The position numbers and the translations under genes were made by a program. A DNA stretch of 64,000 bases, taken from positions 1,116,001 to 1,180,000 of the forward strand of contig NZ_JAATOV010000001.1 in NCBI RefSeq assembly GCF_011806425.1. The letters are read 5' to 3'. The stretch comes from Thalassospira lucentensis. GTDB taxonomy: Bacteria > Pseudomonadota > Alphaproteobacteria > Rhodospirillales > Thalassospiraceae. Of this stretch, positions 8,622-17,071 are shown one piece after another; within the stretch, counting starts at the first letter, position 1; each line of letters starts with the position of its first letter. Under the pieces are notes generated by a model that was not told where the DNA came from, did no database searches, and saw only the letters and a program-made list of their open reading frames with translations.

Positions 8622-9131
8622 TTATTCCCCGGTATCAAGGCGGATGGTGACACGGGTGTGTTCAGCCATCTTTGAAAGATATATTTCGTCACCATCGGTT
8701 GTGACGATGCGATGGTCGACAGCAAGACTGCCGACACGCAGGGCATAGGCATTGCCCGGCACAGGTTCGTCGATATCCTCAATCCAATAGCCACCACCTT
8801 TGGCACTGGTCAGGATTCCACGCCCCGGATAATGGCCAAGACCTGCGGCAAAATCGGGTTGATAGGCACGGTGAAGAACCATTTTCCCCAGATCATCGAC
8901 ATAACAGTCAATGACCCCATCGCCGGTGACCGAGTGATTCCAATAAAGGCACCAGCCGGTTTGGCGGGGAATGGATGTTTGGGCCAAAACGGTTCCGTCA
9001 TCCGCAATGACCTTAAGCTGGTCGTTTACGGTGCCCGGAATGGTTTCGACGTGGCGGGACGGGCCCGCACAGGCCGACAGAAGAATGGTAAGGGCGGCCA
9101 ATGCTGGCCGCCCCCAATTTAGCGAAATCAT
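8622..9131 (-). CDS. DUF1850 domain lipoprotein in the TAXI TRAP operon
   Basis: A 169-residue protein with a lipoprotein signal (ALTILLSACAGPS, lipobox Cys near residue 21), so it is likely anchored in the membrane facing the periplasm. The body fits DUF1850: TGWCLYWNHSVTGDGVIDCY matches the family's L-x-W-x-HSV signature, followed by beta-strand-rich sequence with ITSAK-like LTSAKGGGYW. DUF1850 genes are regularly found next to TAXI TRAP genes, but their role is not established. It overlaps the binding-protein gene by four bases (ATGA), so translation is coupled. Confidence 0.75.
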   Translation of the reverse strand: MISLNWGRPALAALTILLSACAGPSRHVETIPGTVNDQLKVIADDGTVLAQTSIPRQTGWCLYWNHSVTGDGVIDCYVDDLGKMVLHRAYQPDFAAGLGHYPGRGILTSAKGGGYWIEDIDEPVPGNAYALRVGSLAVDHRIVTTDGDEIYLSKMAEHTRVTIRLDTGE

Positions 9132-10093
9132 GGATAAAGCTTAGGCGGAATCGGTGAACCGGTTTCTTCGTAGAAACGAAGCGCACCCGGATGCATCGGA
9201 ATCGGGGTGGAGTTCAGCGCGAAGTCAACGGTGGTATCGTTGGCTGCCGGGTGAATGGCGATCAGTTCATCAACATGCTCAAACAGGGCTTTGGTGATCT
9301 GATAAGCCAGTTCGTCGTCCATTTCGGCATTCACGAACAGAACGTTCGGGGTCGATACGGTGTTAACCGGTGCTTCCACGCCTTCATAGATGCCTTTGCG
9401 CAGCGCATAAGGTGCGAAGGTCGGTTCGGCATCAAGCGACGCAACGATTTCCTCGTCGGTCAAGCCGATCAGCTTGATATCGCGGGTGGTTGCAAGGTTA
9501 AGGATCGAGCTGGTCGGTGGGCCAACGCTCCAGAAGCCGGCATCGATGTCGCCATCACGCAGGGCATCTGCCGTTTCGTTGAAGTTCAGGCGCTGTTCTT
9601 CGATGTCGTCATAAGAGATGCCATTGGCTTCAAGGACGGTTTTGGCCGAAACTTCGGTGCCCGAACCCGGTGCACCAACAGAGACGCGCTTGCCTTTAAG
9701 GTCGGCAAGGCTGTTGATGCCGCTGTCGGCCATGGTCACGATCTGAACGGCGTTCGGATAGATCGATGCCAGTGCGCGCACGTTATCAAGGGTGCGGCCT
9801 TCGAATTTGCCAGTGCCTTTGAAACCGGCATAGACGGTGTCAGCAAGACCAATAGCAATGTCACTGTCGCCACGGGAAATCAGACCCATGTTTTCAACAG
9901 ATGCGCCGGTGACTTCGGCAACGGCGGTTGAACCGTCTACATATTTGGTGATCAGTTCGGCAAGGCCACCACCGTACGGGTAATAGGTGCCGCCGGTGCC
10001 GCCGGTTGCGATGGAAAGCTGTTGGGCCGATGCGGGTGCAGCGGCGAGAATCATGGCTGCGGCTGCTGCTGAAAGCAGATTACGTAGCTTCAT
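9128..10093 (-). CDS. TAXI family TRAP transporter solute-binding protein
   Basis: A 321-residue periplasmic binding protein. The first 23 residues are a signal peptide (LLSAAAAAMILAAAPASAQ). The mature protein starts QLSIATGGTGGTYYPYGGGL, the hallmark of the TAXI family, and continues with VSVGAPGSGTEVSAKTVLEA and GFWSVGPPTSSI. It would capture a carboxylate or amino-acid-like ligand and pass it to the fused permease. The start is preceded by a strong GGGAGGA. A sigma-54 promoter lies about 340 bases upstream and a DctB/DctD-like pair lies beyond it, which suggests control by ligand sensing. Confidence 0.95.
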   Translation of the reverse strand: MKLRNLLSAAAAAMILAAAPASAQQLSIATGGTGGTYYPYGGGLAELITKYVDGSTAVAEVTGASVENMGLISRGDSDIAIGLADTVYAGFKGTGKFEGRTLDNVRALASIYPNAVQIVTMADSGINSLADLKGKRVSVGAPGSGTEVSAKTVLEANGISYDDIEEQRLNFNETADALRDGDIDAGFWSVGPPTSSILNLATTRDIKLIGLTDEEIVASLDAEPTFAPYALRKGIYEGVEAPVNTVSTPNVLFVNAEMDDELAYQITKALFEHVDELIAIHPAANDTTVDFALNSTPIPMHPGALRFYEETGSPIPPKLYP

Positions 10094-10428
10094 GGTAGTC
10101 CTCCCTTATTAAACACGCGTTTCGTCGTTACGGACAAAAGATCATCGTCAAATGATGGATCTTTGGGTTCAAAATCGGCCCTTTTGAAAGGCCTGTTATT
10201 TTTGGATTTCAATCGTAAAATCGAAAAATCCTGCGATTTGTGCACAAAGTGCCGCAGCATTCCGATCGATCCCAGAAAACCGGCTGTATCGCCGTTCTTA
10301 ACCGGGCAATCGGTGAAATCTTTTGGAAAATGAAATGAACAATAGCCAAAAAGCGCAGCGTCCAAATTGGACGTGTTGCCATTCTTCTCCCTTTGTTTTT
10401 TTTCATTTTATCATTTTGGTACTCGAAT

Positions 10429-10445
10429 GTGCAATGTGTATGCCA
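10429..10445 (-). promoter_or_regulatory. Sigma-54 (-24/-12) promoter of the TAXI TRAP operon
   Basis: Read on the minus strand, the sequence is TGGCATACACATTGCAC. It has the invariant GG (10444-10443) and GC (10432-10431) exactly ten bases apart and matches the TGGCAC-N5-TTGC consensus with one change. Transcription would start near 10419, giving a leader of about 325 bases before the binding-protein gene. The adjacent DctD-type activator carries the GAFTGA motif needed to act at such promoters. Confidence 0.75.
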
Positions 10446-10541
10446 AAGAACAGAATTAAAATTTATCTTTTAAATTCAATTGTTTAATAAAGTGCCGCAT
10501 TGCGAATAAGCGGATAGTTGCCGATGCTGCCGGTTTAGTCG

Positions 10542-10553
10542 GCGGATTTCCGC
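10542..10553. promoter_or_regulatory. Palindrome, possible enhancer site for the DctD-like regulator
   Basis: GCGGATTTCCGC is a perfect palindrome with a two-base centre, about 97 bases upstream of the -24 element, which is a normal distance for an upstream activator site. DctD-type sites of this general GCGGA-N2-TCCGC form are known in other proteobacteria; the match is from memory. The rest of the 10094-10622 gap holds no supported gene; a partial copy (AAAGTGCCGCA) occurs near 10247 and 10489. Confidence 0.5.
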
Positions 10554-10622
10554 TTATGTGTTGCGTGCATTCGTTTGCGCGCAGGGGCTTTTGGGGGGCT
10601 TAATCGTATCGGATTCGGTCGC

Positions 10623-12026
10623 CTACGCAGTTTGGTCGCGGCGGATGTTTAGTTTCTTCATTTTCTCGTTCAGTGTCCGCCGTGGAATATCGAGTTCTTC
10701 CATCACGGATTTAACGTTGCCGTTATGGCGATCCAGCGCATCCCGAATCAGGCGTTCTTCGAAATGTTTAACCTGATCTGCCAGGGCAAGGGCGTTTGAT
10801 ACTGATCCTTGGGGCTCAAAGCCGCCCTTAAACAGGCGCTGAAATCTTTCTTCTGGCGCGCCGACCAGCAGCACATAGCGTTCGGCAAGATTTTTTAATT
10901 CGCGGACATTGCCCGGCCATTCATGTTTTGTCAGTTGACCGAACAAGGCCGGGCTGGGCCGGTCATAGGGACGTTCAAACCGTTCGGCGGCGCGTTCGGC
11001 GAAAATATCAAACAAAAGGGTGATGTCGTCCGTACGATCGCGCAAAGGTGCGATGGGCAGTTCAAACGTATTGATCCGAAACAGCAAATCCTCGCGGAAG
11101 GTGCGCGCAGAAACAGCATCGACCAGGTTTTCGTTGGTCGCACAAATCAGACGAAAATTGACTTTGACTGGTGCGTTCGATCCAACCCGCACGACTTCGC
11201 GCTGTTCAATGACGCGCAGCAATTTGGCCTGAAGTGCCAAGGGCATGCTTGATATTTCGTCTAAAAACAGCGTGCCCTTATTGGCGTTTTCGATCCAGCC
11301 AATACGCTGCCCCGTGGCGCCAGTGAAGGCACCCTTTTCGTGGCCGAACAATTCGCTTTCGGCGGTGCTTTCCGGGATGGCGGCACAATTGACCGCGACG
11401 AATTTTTCATCACGCCGTTGGCTTAGATCGTGAATGGCGCGCGCGACCAGTTCCTTGCCGGTTCCGGTTTCACCAGCGACAAGAACCGGCACCTCGGTCC
11501 CGGCGATGTTGGCGATTTCTTGCTTAAGGGCCCGCATCGGGATGCTATTGCCGATCAGGCGACCATCAAGATTGCTGAGACTGGAAATATTGGCAATCTG
11601 ACGCCGCAAATCCCGGTTTTCGATGACGAGCTTGCGCTTTTCAATCGCGCGAATGATGCTTTCGACGATGTCTTTGGGCTCGAACGGTTTTTCGACAAAA
11701 TCGTAGGCGCCACTTTTCATTGCATCGACCGCCATGGGCACATCACCATGCCCGGTCATGATGATCACCGGGATATCGCGATCACATGTTAGAACCGATT
11801 TGGTAAAGGTAATGCCATCCATTTTGGGCATTTTCACATCGGTCAAAATCACGCCGGCAAAATCGGGCGTTATGTCACCCAATGCATCACGGGCATCGGA
11901 ATAAACCGTGACGTCAAAATCAGACAGTTCCAACCATTGTGCCAGTGAAACGCGCATGGCTTCATCGTCATCAACAATGATGATGTGCGCTCTGCTGGCG
12001 GTCGAAGATGTTTGATCGATCGTCAC
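10623..12026 (-). CDS. dctD: Sigma-54-dependent response regulator, DctD-like
   Basis: A 467-residue NtrC-family activator. Residues 13-130 are a receiver domain with phospho-acceptor Asp63 (ILTDVKMPKMDG). Residues about 155-385 are the AAA+ domain with Walker A GETGTGKE at 185-192 and the sigma-54 contact loop GAFTGA at 232-237. The end is a Fis-type helix-turn-helix (NVKSVMEELDIPRRTLNEKM). It follows its kinase gene by twelve bases. It most likely activates the TAXI TRAP operon downstream, since the sigma-54 promoter there is the only one I see nearby. Which ligand the pair responds to is unknown; similarity is to C4-dicarboxylate systems. Confidence 0.9.
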   Translation of the reverse strand: MTIDQTSSTASRAHIIIVDDDEAMRVSLAQWLELSDFDVTVYSDARDALGDITPDFAGVILTDVKMPKMDGITFTKSVLTCDRDIPVIIMTGHGDVPMAVDAMKSGAYDFVEKPFEPKDIVESIIRAIEKRKLVIENRDLRRQIANISSLSNLDGRLIGNSIPMRALKQEIANIAGTEVPVLVAGETGTGKELVARAIHDLSQRRDEKFVAVNCAAIPESTAESELFGHEKGAFTGATGQRIGWIENANKGTLFLDEISSMPLALQAKLLRVIEQREVVRVGSNAPVKVNFRLICATNENLVDAVSARTFREDLLFRINTFELPIAPLRDRTDDITLLFDIFAERAAERFERPYDRPSPALFGQLTKHEWPGNVRELKNLAERYVLLVGAPEERFQRLFKGGFEPQGSVSNALALADQVKHFEERLIRDALDRHNGNVKSVMEELDIPRRTLNEKMKKLNIRRDQTA

Positions 12027-12038
12027 GATGTCTGATCC

Positions 12039-13760
12039 TTAATCCCTAAGCAATGGCAGGCGGACTTCAAAGCATGCCCCGCCCGATGGTGCGTTATAGG
12101 CTTTTATGCTGCCGCCGAAGTCGCGCACAATGCCATATGTGACCGAAAGCCCCAAGCCGACACCTTGGCCCGGTTCCTTGGTGGTGAAAAATGGATCAAA
12201 CAACAGGGCCAATGCATCATCGCTCATGCCCGGCCCTGTATCGGAAATGCGCATGATTACGGTATCAATGTCTGATGTCAGGTCGATCCGAATGCGTTTT
12301 TCGGGGCTGTCGATCATCGCATCAAGGGCATTGCGGATAATATTGACGCAGATTTGCTCGATCCGCACCAAATCGGCCTGAACGCAAAGCGGGCTGTTCG
12401 GTTGATTGCGTTCAAGCTGGCAGTTTTCAGCATCCAGCTGCGGCCCCAAAAGCTGCAGGGCGTTATCAAGGGCGACTTTAAGGTCGACCGGTTCCAGAAC
12501 ACCGGTCGATTTGCGCGAAAATGTTTTGAGCTGACCTGTGATCGCGCCCATGCGTTCGGTCAAAGACGAAATTTGCGAAATATTTTGATCAAGCTGCTCT
12601 GTCTTGCCGCGTTCGATCATAAGCTTGGCGCTGGCACAAAATGTACGGATGGCGGCGATCGGTTGGTTGATTTCATGGGCGATGGCGGCCGACATTTGCC
12701 CCAGTGCGGCCAGTTTTCCCGCCTGAACCAACTCGTTCTGGGTGCCGCGTAATTCGTTTTCGGTTTTGCGGCGTTCGGTGATTTCTTCCTCAAGCCGGGT
12801 ATTAAGCGCCTGAATGCGTTCGAATTCCAATGCTTCGCGTTGGGAGGCCAGTTTCAATTCACGTTCACGCAAAAACAGAATGATCAACAGGATCAATCCG
12901 GAAACAATGACGGTGATTAACATCACCATGCCTTGTCGGGCGGTGACCTCATTCATCGGGGTCAGAAAGAAAATGCGCCAATCGCTGCCGTCTATTTTTT
13001 TGACGTCATAAAGGAATTTGTCTGATCCGATGGCAAGGGTGCCGCTACCGTCGGCAATTTGCCCACCGATGTCTAAGCTTTGCAGTTTTTCGTCGGAATA
13101 TTGCCGGTTGCGGACAATCCGTTCGCGGTTTTGGGCCGAAAGCGGCAACAAGGTGCGATATTTCCAGTCCGAACGACTGGTCATGGTGATCACACCATCC
13201 GCATCGGCAACAAATACAACTTCGCCGCCGTCTTGCCAGTTTCGTTCCAGTTCATCGAGTTCAAGCTTTACGACGACGACGCCAATGATCTGGCCATCAA
13301 TCGGACCGTTGCGTCGGATCGGTGTGGAAATGAACAGGCCGGATCGCCCGGTTGTCACTCCAATCCCAAAAAAGAATCCTTCGGCGCCGGTAATGGATTG
13401 CTTGAAATAGGGGCGGAAACTGTAATCTTCGCCGACAAAACTATCTGGGGTGTTCCAGTTGCTTGATGCGATGGTTTTGCCAGATCGATCCAAAACATAA
13501 AGTGCCGCCGCGCCGGACCGTTCATTGACCTGTTGTAGATAACGGTCGGCCGTATTGGCATTTCCCAGCCCCGAAACCGCATCAATCACCTGATGGTGGC
13601 GCGACACGACGTAAGGCAAATAGCGATACCGGTCGATGGCCGCGCGCAACGAGCTGTCATAAAGCGCAAGGCGGGCCTGTGCGGTTTTTTCCAGTTCACT
13701 GATTGTCAGATTGCCGGTCGAGCTCACCGCAAGCCACACGAAAAGCCCGGCAATCATCAC
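12039..13760 (-). CDS. dctB: Sensor histidine kinase, DctB-like
   Basis: A membrane sensor kinase with an N-terminal helix, a periplasmic double-Cache-like region (about residues 20-260, with YVLDRSGKTIASSNWN and SFRPYFKQSITGAEGFFFGI), a second helix (MVMLITVIVSGLILLIILFL), a coiled coil, and a kinase core. The H-box is LAALGQMSAAIAHEINQPIA, the N-box is NIIRNALDAM, and the G-boxes are SDTGPGM and GLGLSV. The open frame gives a GTG start at 13760, which would place the first membrane helix at residue 1 with no ribosome site. A GGAGG (plus-strand 13817-13821) instead precedes an in-frame ATT at 13811, 17 codons earlier, so the true start is uncertain. It should phosphorylate the adjacent DctD-like protein. 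Confidence 0.9.
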   Translation of the reverse strand: MMIAGLFVWLAVSSTGNLTISELEKTAQARLALYDSSLRAAIDRYRYLPYVVSRHHQVIDAVSGLGNANTADRYLQQVNERSGAAALYVLDRSGKTIASSNWNTPDSFVGEDYSFRPYFKQSITGAEGFFFGIGVTTGRSGLFISTPIRRNGPIDGQIIGVVVVKLELDELERNWQDGGEVVFVADADGVITMTSRSDWKYRTLLPLSAQNRERIVRNRQYSDEKLQSLDIGGQIADGSGTLAIGSDKFLYDVKKIDGSDWRIFFLTPMNEVTARQGMVMLITVIVSGLILLIILFLRERELKLASQREALEFERIQALNTRLEEEITERRKTENELRGTQNELVQAGKLAALGQMSAAIAHEINQPIAAIRTFCASAKLMIERGKTEQLDQNISQISSLTERMGAITGQLKTFSRKSTGVLEPVDLKVALDNALQLLGPQLDAENCQLERNQPNSPLCVQADLVRIEQICVNIIRNALDAMIDSPEKRIRIDLTSDIDTVIMRISDTGPGMSDDALALLFDPFFTTKEPGQGVGLGLSVTYGIVRDFGGSIKAYNAPSGGACFEVRLPLLRD

Positions 13761-14016
13761 CCCGGCCAGGCTGAGCGTTATGCGGCTATAATTGCTTAAC
13801 CAGTAAAAAATGGATGCCTCCAGGCGGGTTTGGGATCATTTATGCTTTTGGGGCGTTGCAGATCGGTTGGCGGGGCCATATGGGCAATTTCAGACAATAT
13901 TGCGTGATGGATTGTTATTTGTCCCCGCTTAGGAAAGTCAACTGATACAAGTATGCGTGTTGCGTGCAAAATTTACGAAATACGTAGCCTTATTTATGTC
14001 TAATGCGGTTATTTTT

Positions 14017-14045
14017 TCGCCACATTAGAATGTAAATTGTATAAT
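14017..14045 (+). promoter_or_regulatory. Likely sigma-70 promoter of chvI-chvG
   Basis: TCGCCA at 14017-14022 (four of six to TTGACA) and a perfect TATAAT at 14040-14045 are 17 bases apart, 48 bases before the chvI GTG. The rest of the gap from dctB (about 13812-14016) is AT-rich and holds no gene that I can support. Confidence 0.55.
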
Positions 14046-14092
14046 CATGAGAATTTCGAGCAAATTTTATCTGTCCAAGGGATGAGGTTCAG

Positions 14093-14809
14093 GTGAGTAA
14101 GATCGCACTTGTAGATGACGACCGGAATATCCTGACGTCTGTATCGATGGCGTTGGAAGAAGAAGGATATGAGGTTCTTACATATTCTGATGGATCCGAG
14201 GCGTTACATGCCCTGACCAAAGAAGAGCCCGATCTGGCGGTCCTTGATATCAAAATGCCGCGTATGGATGGATTGGAGCTTCTGACCCATTTGCGTAAGA
14301 AAACGCAGATGCCGGTGATTTTCCTGACATCCAAAGATGACGAGGTCGATGAATTGACCGGTCTTCGTCTGGGCGCGGATGATTATATCAAAAAGCCGTT
14401 TTCCCAGCGTTTGCTGATTGAACGTATTCGCACCTTGTTGCGCCGTTCGGAAATCATGCGTGCGGGTGGCGTACGCCCGAACGGGTCGGACGATGTTGTC
14501 CAGCGCGGCGATCTGGTTCTGGATCCGTCGCGCCATATGTGCAGCTGGAAAGGCTTGCACGTGAACCTGACGGTGACCGAATTCCTGCTTATTCAGGCGC
14601 TGGCAAAGCATCCGGGCCACGTGAAAAACCGTGACCAGCTGATTGATGCGGCATATGGCGAACATATCTATGTTGATGACCGTACGATTGACAGTCACAT
14701 CAAACGCCTGCGCAAGAAGTTCCGCGAAACCGATGACGAGTTCAAGGAAATCGAAACCTTGTACGGTGTGGGATATCGGTATCGTGACACAGCCACAGTA
14801 GCGGGCTGA
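14093..14809 (+). CDS. chvI: Response regulator ChvI, OmpR family
   Basis: A 238-residue regulator with a receiver domain (Asp52 in [12 protein letters not shown], Lys in YIKKPFS) and an OmpR/PhoB winged helix ([42 protein letters not shown]). It starts at a GTG that follows GATGAGGTTCAG. The next gene encodes its kinase ChvG, 55 bases on. In alphaproteobacteria ChvGI (ExoS-ChvI, BatRS) responds to acidity and envelope or host conditions, and is encoded upstream of hprK and a regulatory PTS exactly as here, which supports the name. Confidence 0.93.
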   Translation: MSKIALVDDDRNILTSVSMALEEEGYEVLTYSDGSEALHALTKEEPDLAVLDIKMPRMDGLELLTHLRKKTQMPVIFLTSKDDEVDELTGLRLGADDYIKKPFSQRLLIERIRTLLRRSEIMRAGGVRPNGSDDVVQRGDLVLDPSRHMCSWKGLHVNLTVTEFLLIQALAKHPGHVKNRDQLIDAAYGEHIYVDDRTIDSHIKRLRKKFRETDDEFKEIETLYGVGYRYRDTATVAG

Positions 14810-14864
14810 CACCACGTTTTTCGGGCCGGATTTTGATCCGGCCCGGCTGAATTTGCGGGTTTGA

Positions 14865-16514
14865 ATGAGCGACTTTGCCGCCGACGATAACGACCAAACA
14901 ACGGTCCAGCACGAAACGCGCACAGCACGTATAGAAGAACGTCATGGGCTTTTTTCCCCGCTGACATGGCGCATTCTGGCTGTGAATGCGTTGGCGTTGT
15001 TCGTGCTTGTTGCCGGGATTTTGTATCTTGGCCGTTATAAGCAGGAATTGATCCATTCCGAACTGGAAGCCATGGCGGTTCAGGCGGAAATGTATGCCGC
15101 TGCGCTTTCGACGTCAGCGGTCAGCTCCGGGGATGATGCCACCAATCGGGTCAAGCTTGAAGTGGCGCGCGAAATGGTGCGTCGTTTGGTTGGTATTACG
15201 GGCGCACGCACGCGCCTTTTTGCGGTGAATGGCAATCTGATTGCCGATAGTCGCAATATCAAGACGTTTGGGGCCGGGGCCATTCAGGCCGAAGAACTTC
15301 CCGCCCCTGGCGACGACGACTTTTTCGCCGAAGTTATGCGCAATTTGACTGACGGTTTGCTGGCCCTGTTTGAGGGTGATCAGCCGCTTCCGCTGTATGT
15401 TGATCCGCCGGTTGCCAGTGCGGCCGATTACCCCGAAGTCCGGGCGGCTCTTGCGGGATATTCGCGCGGCGTTGTCCGTGTGGATGGTCAAGGGCGCCGG
15501 GTCTTGTCGGTATCCGTACCTGTGGCCCGGTTCAAACAGGTTTTGGCATCTGTGATGATGACCAAAAGCGGTGATACGATTGAAACCGCCCTTCATGCGG
15601 TGCGGCTTGATATTCTGAAAATCTTTGTCTTTGCCTTTGGCATCACGGTTTTGCTGTCGATCTATTTGGCAGGGGTAATTACGCGCCCGCTTAATCGTTT
15701 GGCCCGGGCTGCCGAACGGGTCCGGCGCAGCAAAAACCGCCAGTTCGCCATTCCCGATTTGTCTGATCGCAATGACGAAATTGGCGACCTTTCAACGACC
15801 TTGCGTGACATGACCGAAACGCTTTGGGATCGTATGGATGCGATTGAACGGTTTGCGGCCGATGTTGCCCACGAAATTAAAAACCCGCTGACGTCGTTGC
15901 GCAGTGCGGTGGAAACCGCCACCCGCCTTAAAGATCCCGAACGCCAACGCCGACTGATGGAAATCATCGCCGAAGACGTGCAGCGCCTTGATCGGTTGAT
16001 CAGTGATATTTCCGATTATTCGCGTATGGATGCGGAACTGTCGCGCACAGAATCTGAACAGGTTGATCTGCGTCCGTTGCTTCAAACGATCGGCGAACTT
16101 TATAACGCCAATCCGGATGGTCCGCGGGTTAAGGTCTCGGTTCCTGAAAATCTGGTGGTCCCGGCCCTTGAAAGCCGTCTGACCCAAGTGTTTAGAAACC
16201 TGATTTCAAACGCGATCACCTTTACCCCGGAAGGCGGCGAAGTCCGTGTTCGGGCATGGCGCGATAAAAATCAGGCGATTATCACCGTCGAAGATGATGG
16301 TCCGGGGATTCAACCGGGCAAAGAAGAAGCGATCTTTAACCGCTTTTATACCGAACGCCCATCGACCGAAAAGTTTGGCCAGCATTCCGGGCTTGGCTTG
16401 TCGATTTCCAAACGGATCATGTCGGCCCATAACGGGGAACTGACCGCAAAGAATCGGACTGTCGATGGTGACGTTAAGGGTGCGGTCTTTACCATTGAAT
16501 TGCCGCTTGATTGA
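14865..16514 (+). CDS. chvG: Sensor histidine kinase ChvG
   Basis: A 549-residue inner-membrane kinase. There is a helix near residues 40-60 (WRILAVNALALFVLVAGILY), a periplasmic sensor of about 190 residues, a second helix around 245-270 (IFVFAFGITVLLSIYLAG), a HAMP segment (TRPLNRLARAAERVRRSKN), an H-box (ADVAHEIKNPLTSLRSAVE), an N-box (NLISNAITFTPEGG) and G-boxes (VEDDGPGI, GLGLSISKR). It is the partner of ChvI, with which it is cotranscribed. In relatives the periplasmic part is bound by the repressor ExoR; no exoR is in this window. Confidence 0.92.
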   Translation: MSDFAADDNDQTTVQHETRTARIEERHGLFSPLTWRILAVNALALFVLVAGILYLGRYKQELIHSELEAMAVQAEMYAAALSTSAVSSGDDATNRVKLEVAREMVRRLVGITGARTRLFAVNGNLIADSRNIKTFGAGAIQAEELPAPGDDDFFAEVMRNLTDGLLALFEGDQPLPLYVDPPVASAADYPEVRAALAGYSRGVVRVDGQGRRVLSVSVPVARFKQVLASVMMTKSGDTIETALHAVRLDILKIFVFAFGITVLLSIYLAGVITRPLNRLARAAERVRRSKNRQFAIPDLSDRNDEIGDLSTTLRDMTETLWDRMDAIERFAADVAHEIKNPLTSLRSAVETATRLKDPERQRRLMEIIAEDVQRLDRLISDISDYSRMDAELSRTESEQVDLRPLLQTIGELYNANPDGPRVKVSVPENLVVPALESRLTQVFRNLISNAITFTPEGGEVRVRAWRDKNQAIITVEDDGPGIQPGKEEAIFNRFYTERPSTEKFGQHSGLGLSISKRIMSAHNGELTAKNRTVDGDVKGAVFTIELPLD

Positions 16515-16613
16515 TTGGAAATGATCGGTTTTTGCCGGTTTTCAAAACATCCTGATGGGGCGTGTGCGTTTGGGGTTTGACAAGGCCCCGTCCGCCAAGC
16601 ATCGTTTTTCATT

Positions 16614-17054
16614 ATGTCCCAAATTCACGCAAATTGTATCCTGATCGGCGCGTATGCCGTTTTGCTGCGCGGTCCGTCAGGTTCTGGAAAATCCAGCTTG
16701 TCGCTTCGCCTGATGTCATCGGGTGCGGTGTTGATTTCCGACGACCGAACCGATCTTTGCGCACGCGATGGCCGGTTGATTGCATCCTGCCCGCCGCAAA
16801 TCGCCGGGCTGTTTGAGGTGCGCGGTATCGGGGTCGTGCGCGGATTTCCAACCAAGGCCGAGGGCGATGTGCGGCTGATTGTTGATTTGGTCGACGATCT
16901 GGGCGATATCGACCGTATGCCGAACCCAGAATCCGAGCAGGTTTGCGGGATCGAAATCCCAAAGTGGAAATTTTGTGTTTCTGATCTGGCGGTTGAGGCC
17001 AAGATTGGGGTAGCTTTGGCGCTTGCAACGGGTCAGATGCAACTTGAACCGTAG
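16614..17054 (+). CDS. hprK: HPr kinase/phosphorylase, short alphaproteobacterial form
   Basis: A 146-residue protein consisting only of the catalytic domain of HPr kinase, about half the length of the Firmicutes enzyme, as is normal in alphaproteobacteria. Walker A is GPSGSGKSS at residues 20-28. The family signature follows as LISDDRTDL and FEVRGIGVVRG. It phosphorylates and dephosphorylates HPr on a serine, here probably the one in GVSIMG of the HPr at 18579. The gene lies between chvG and rapZ in a conserved operon order. There is a 99-base gap after chvG with no obvious promoter. Confidence 0.93.
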   Translation: MSQIHANCILIGAYAVLLRGPSGSGKSSLSLRLMSSGAVLISDDRTDLCARDGRLIASCPPQIAGLFEVRGIGVVRGFPTKAEGDVRLIVDLVDDLGDIDRMPNPESEQVCGIEIPKWKFCVSDLAVEAKIGVALALATGQMQLEP

Positions 17055-17071
17055 TTCAACAGGAAACCGAT

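Noticed and set aside
10090-10365. Minus-strand open frame of 91 codons upstream of the TAXI binding protein
   Set aside because: No ribosome site, no recognisable protein sequence, and it overlaps the binding-protein start and lies within the sigma-54 leader.
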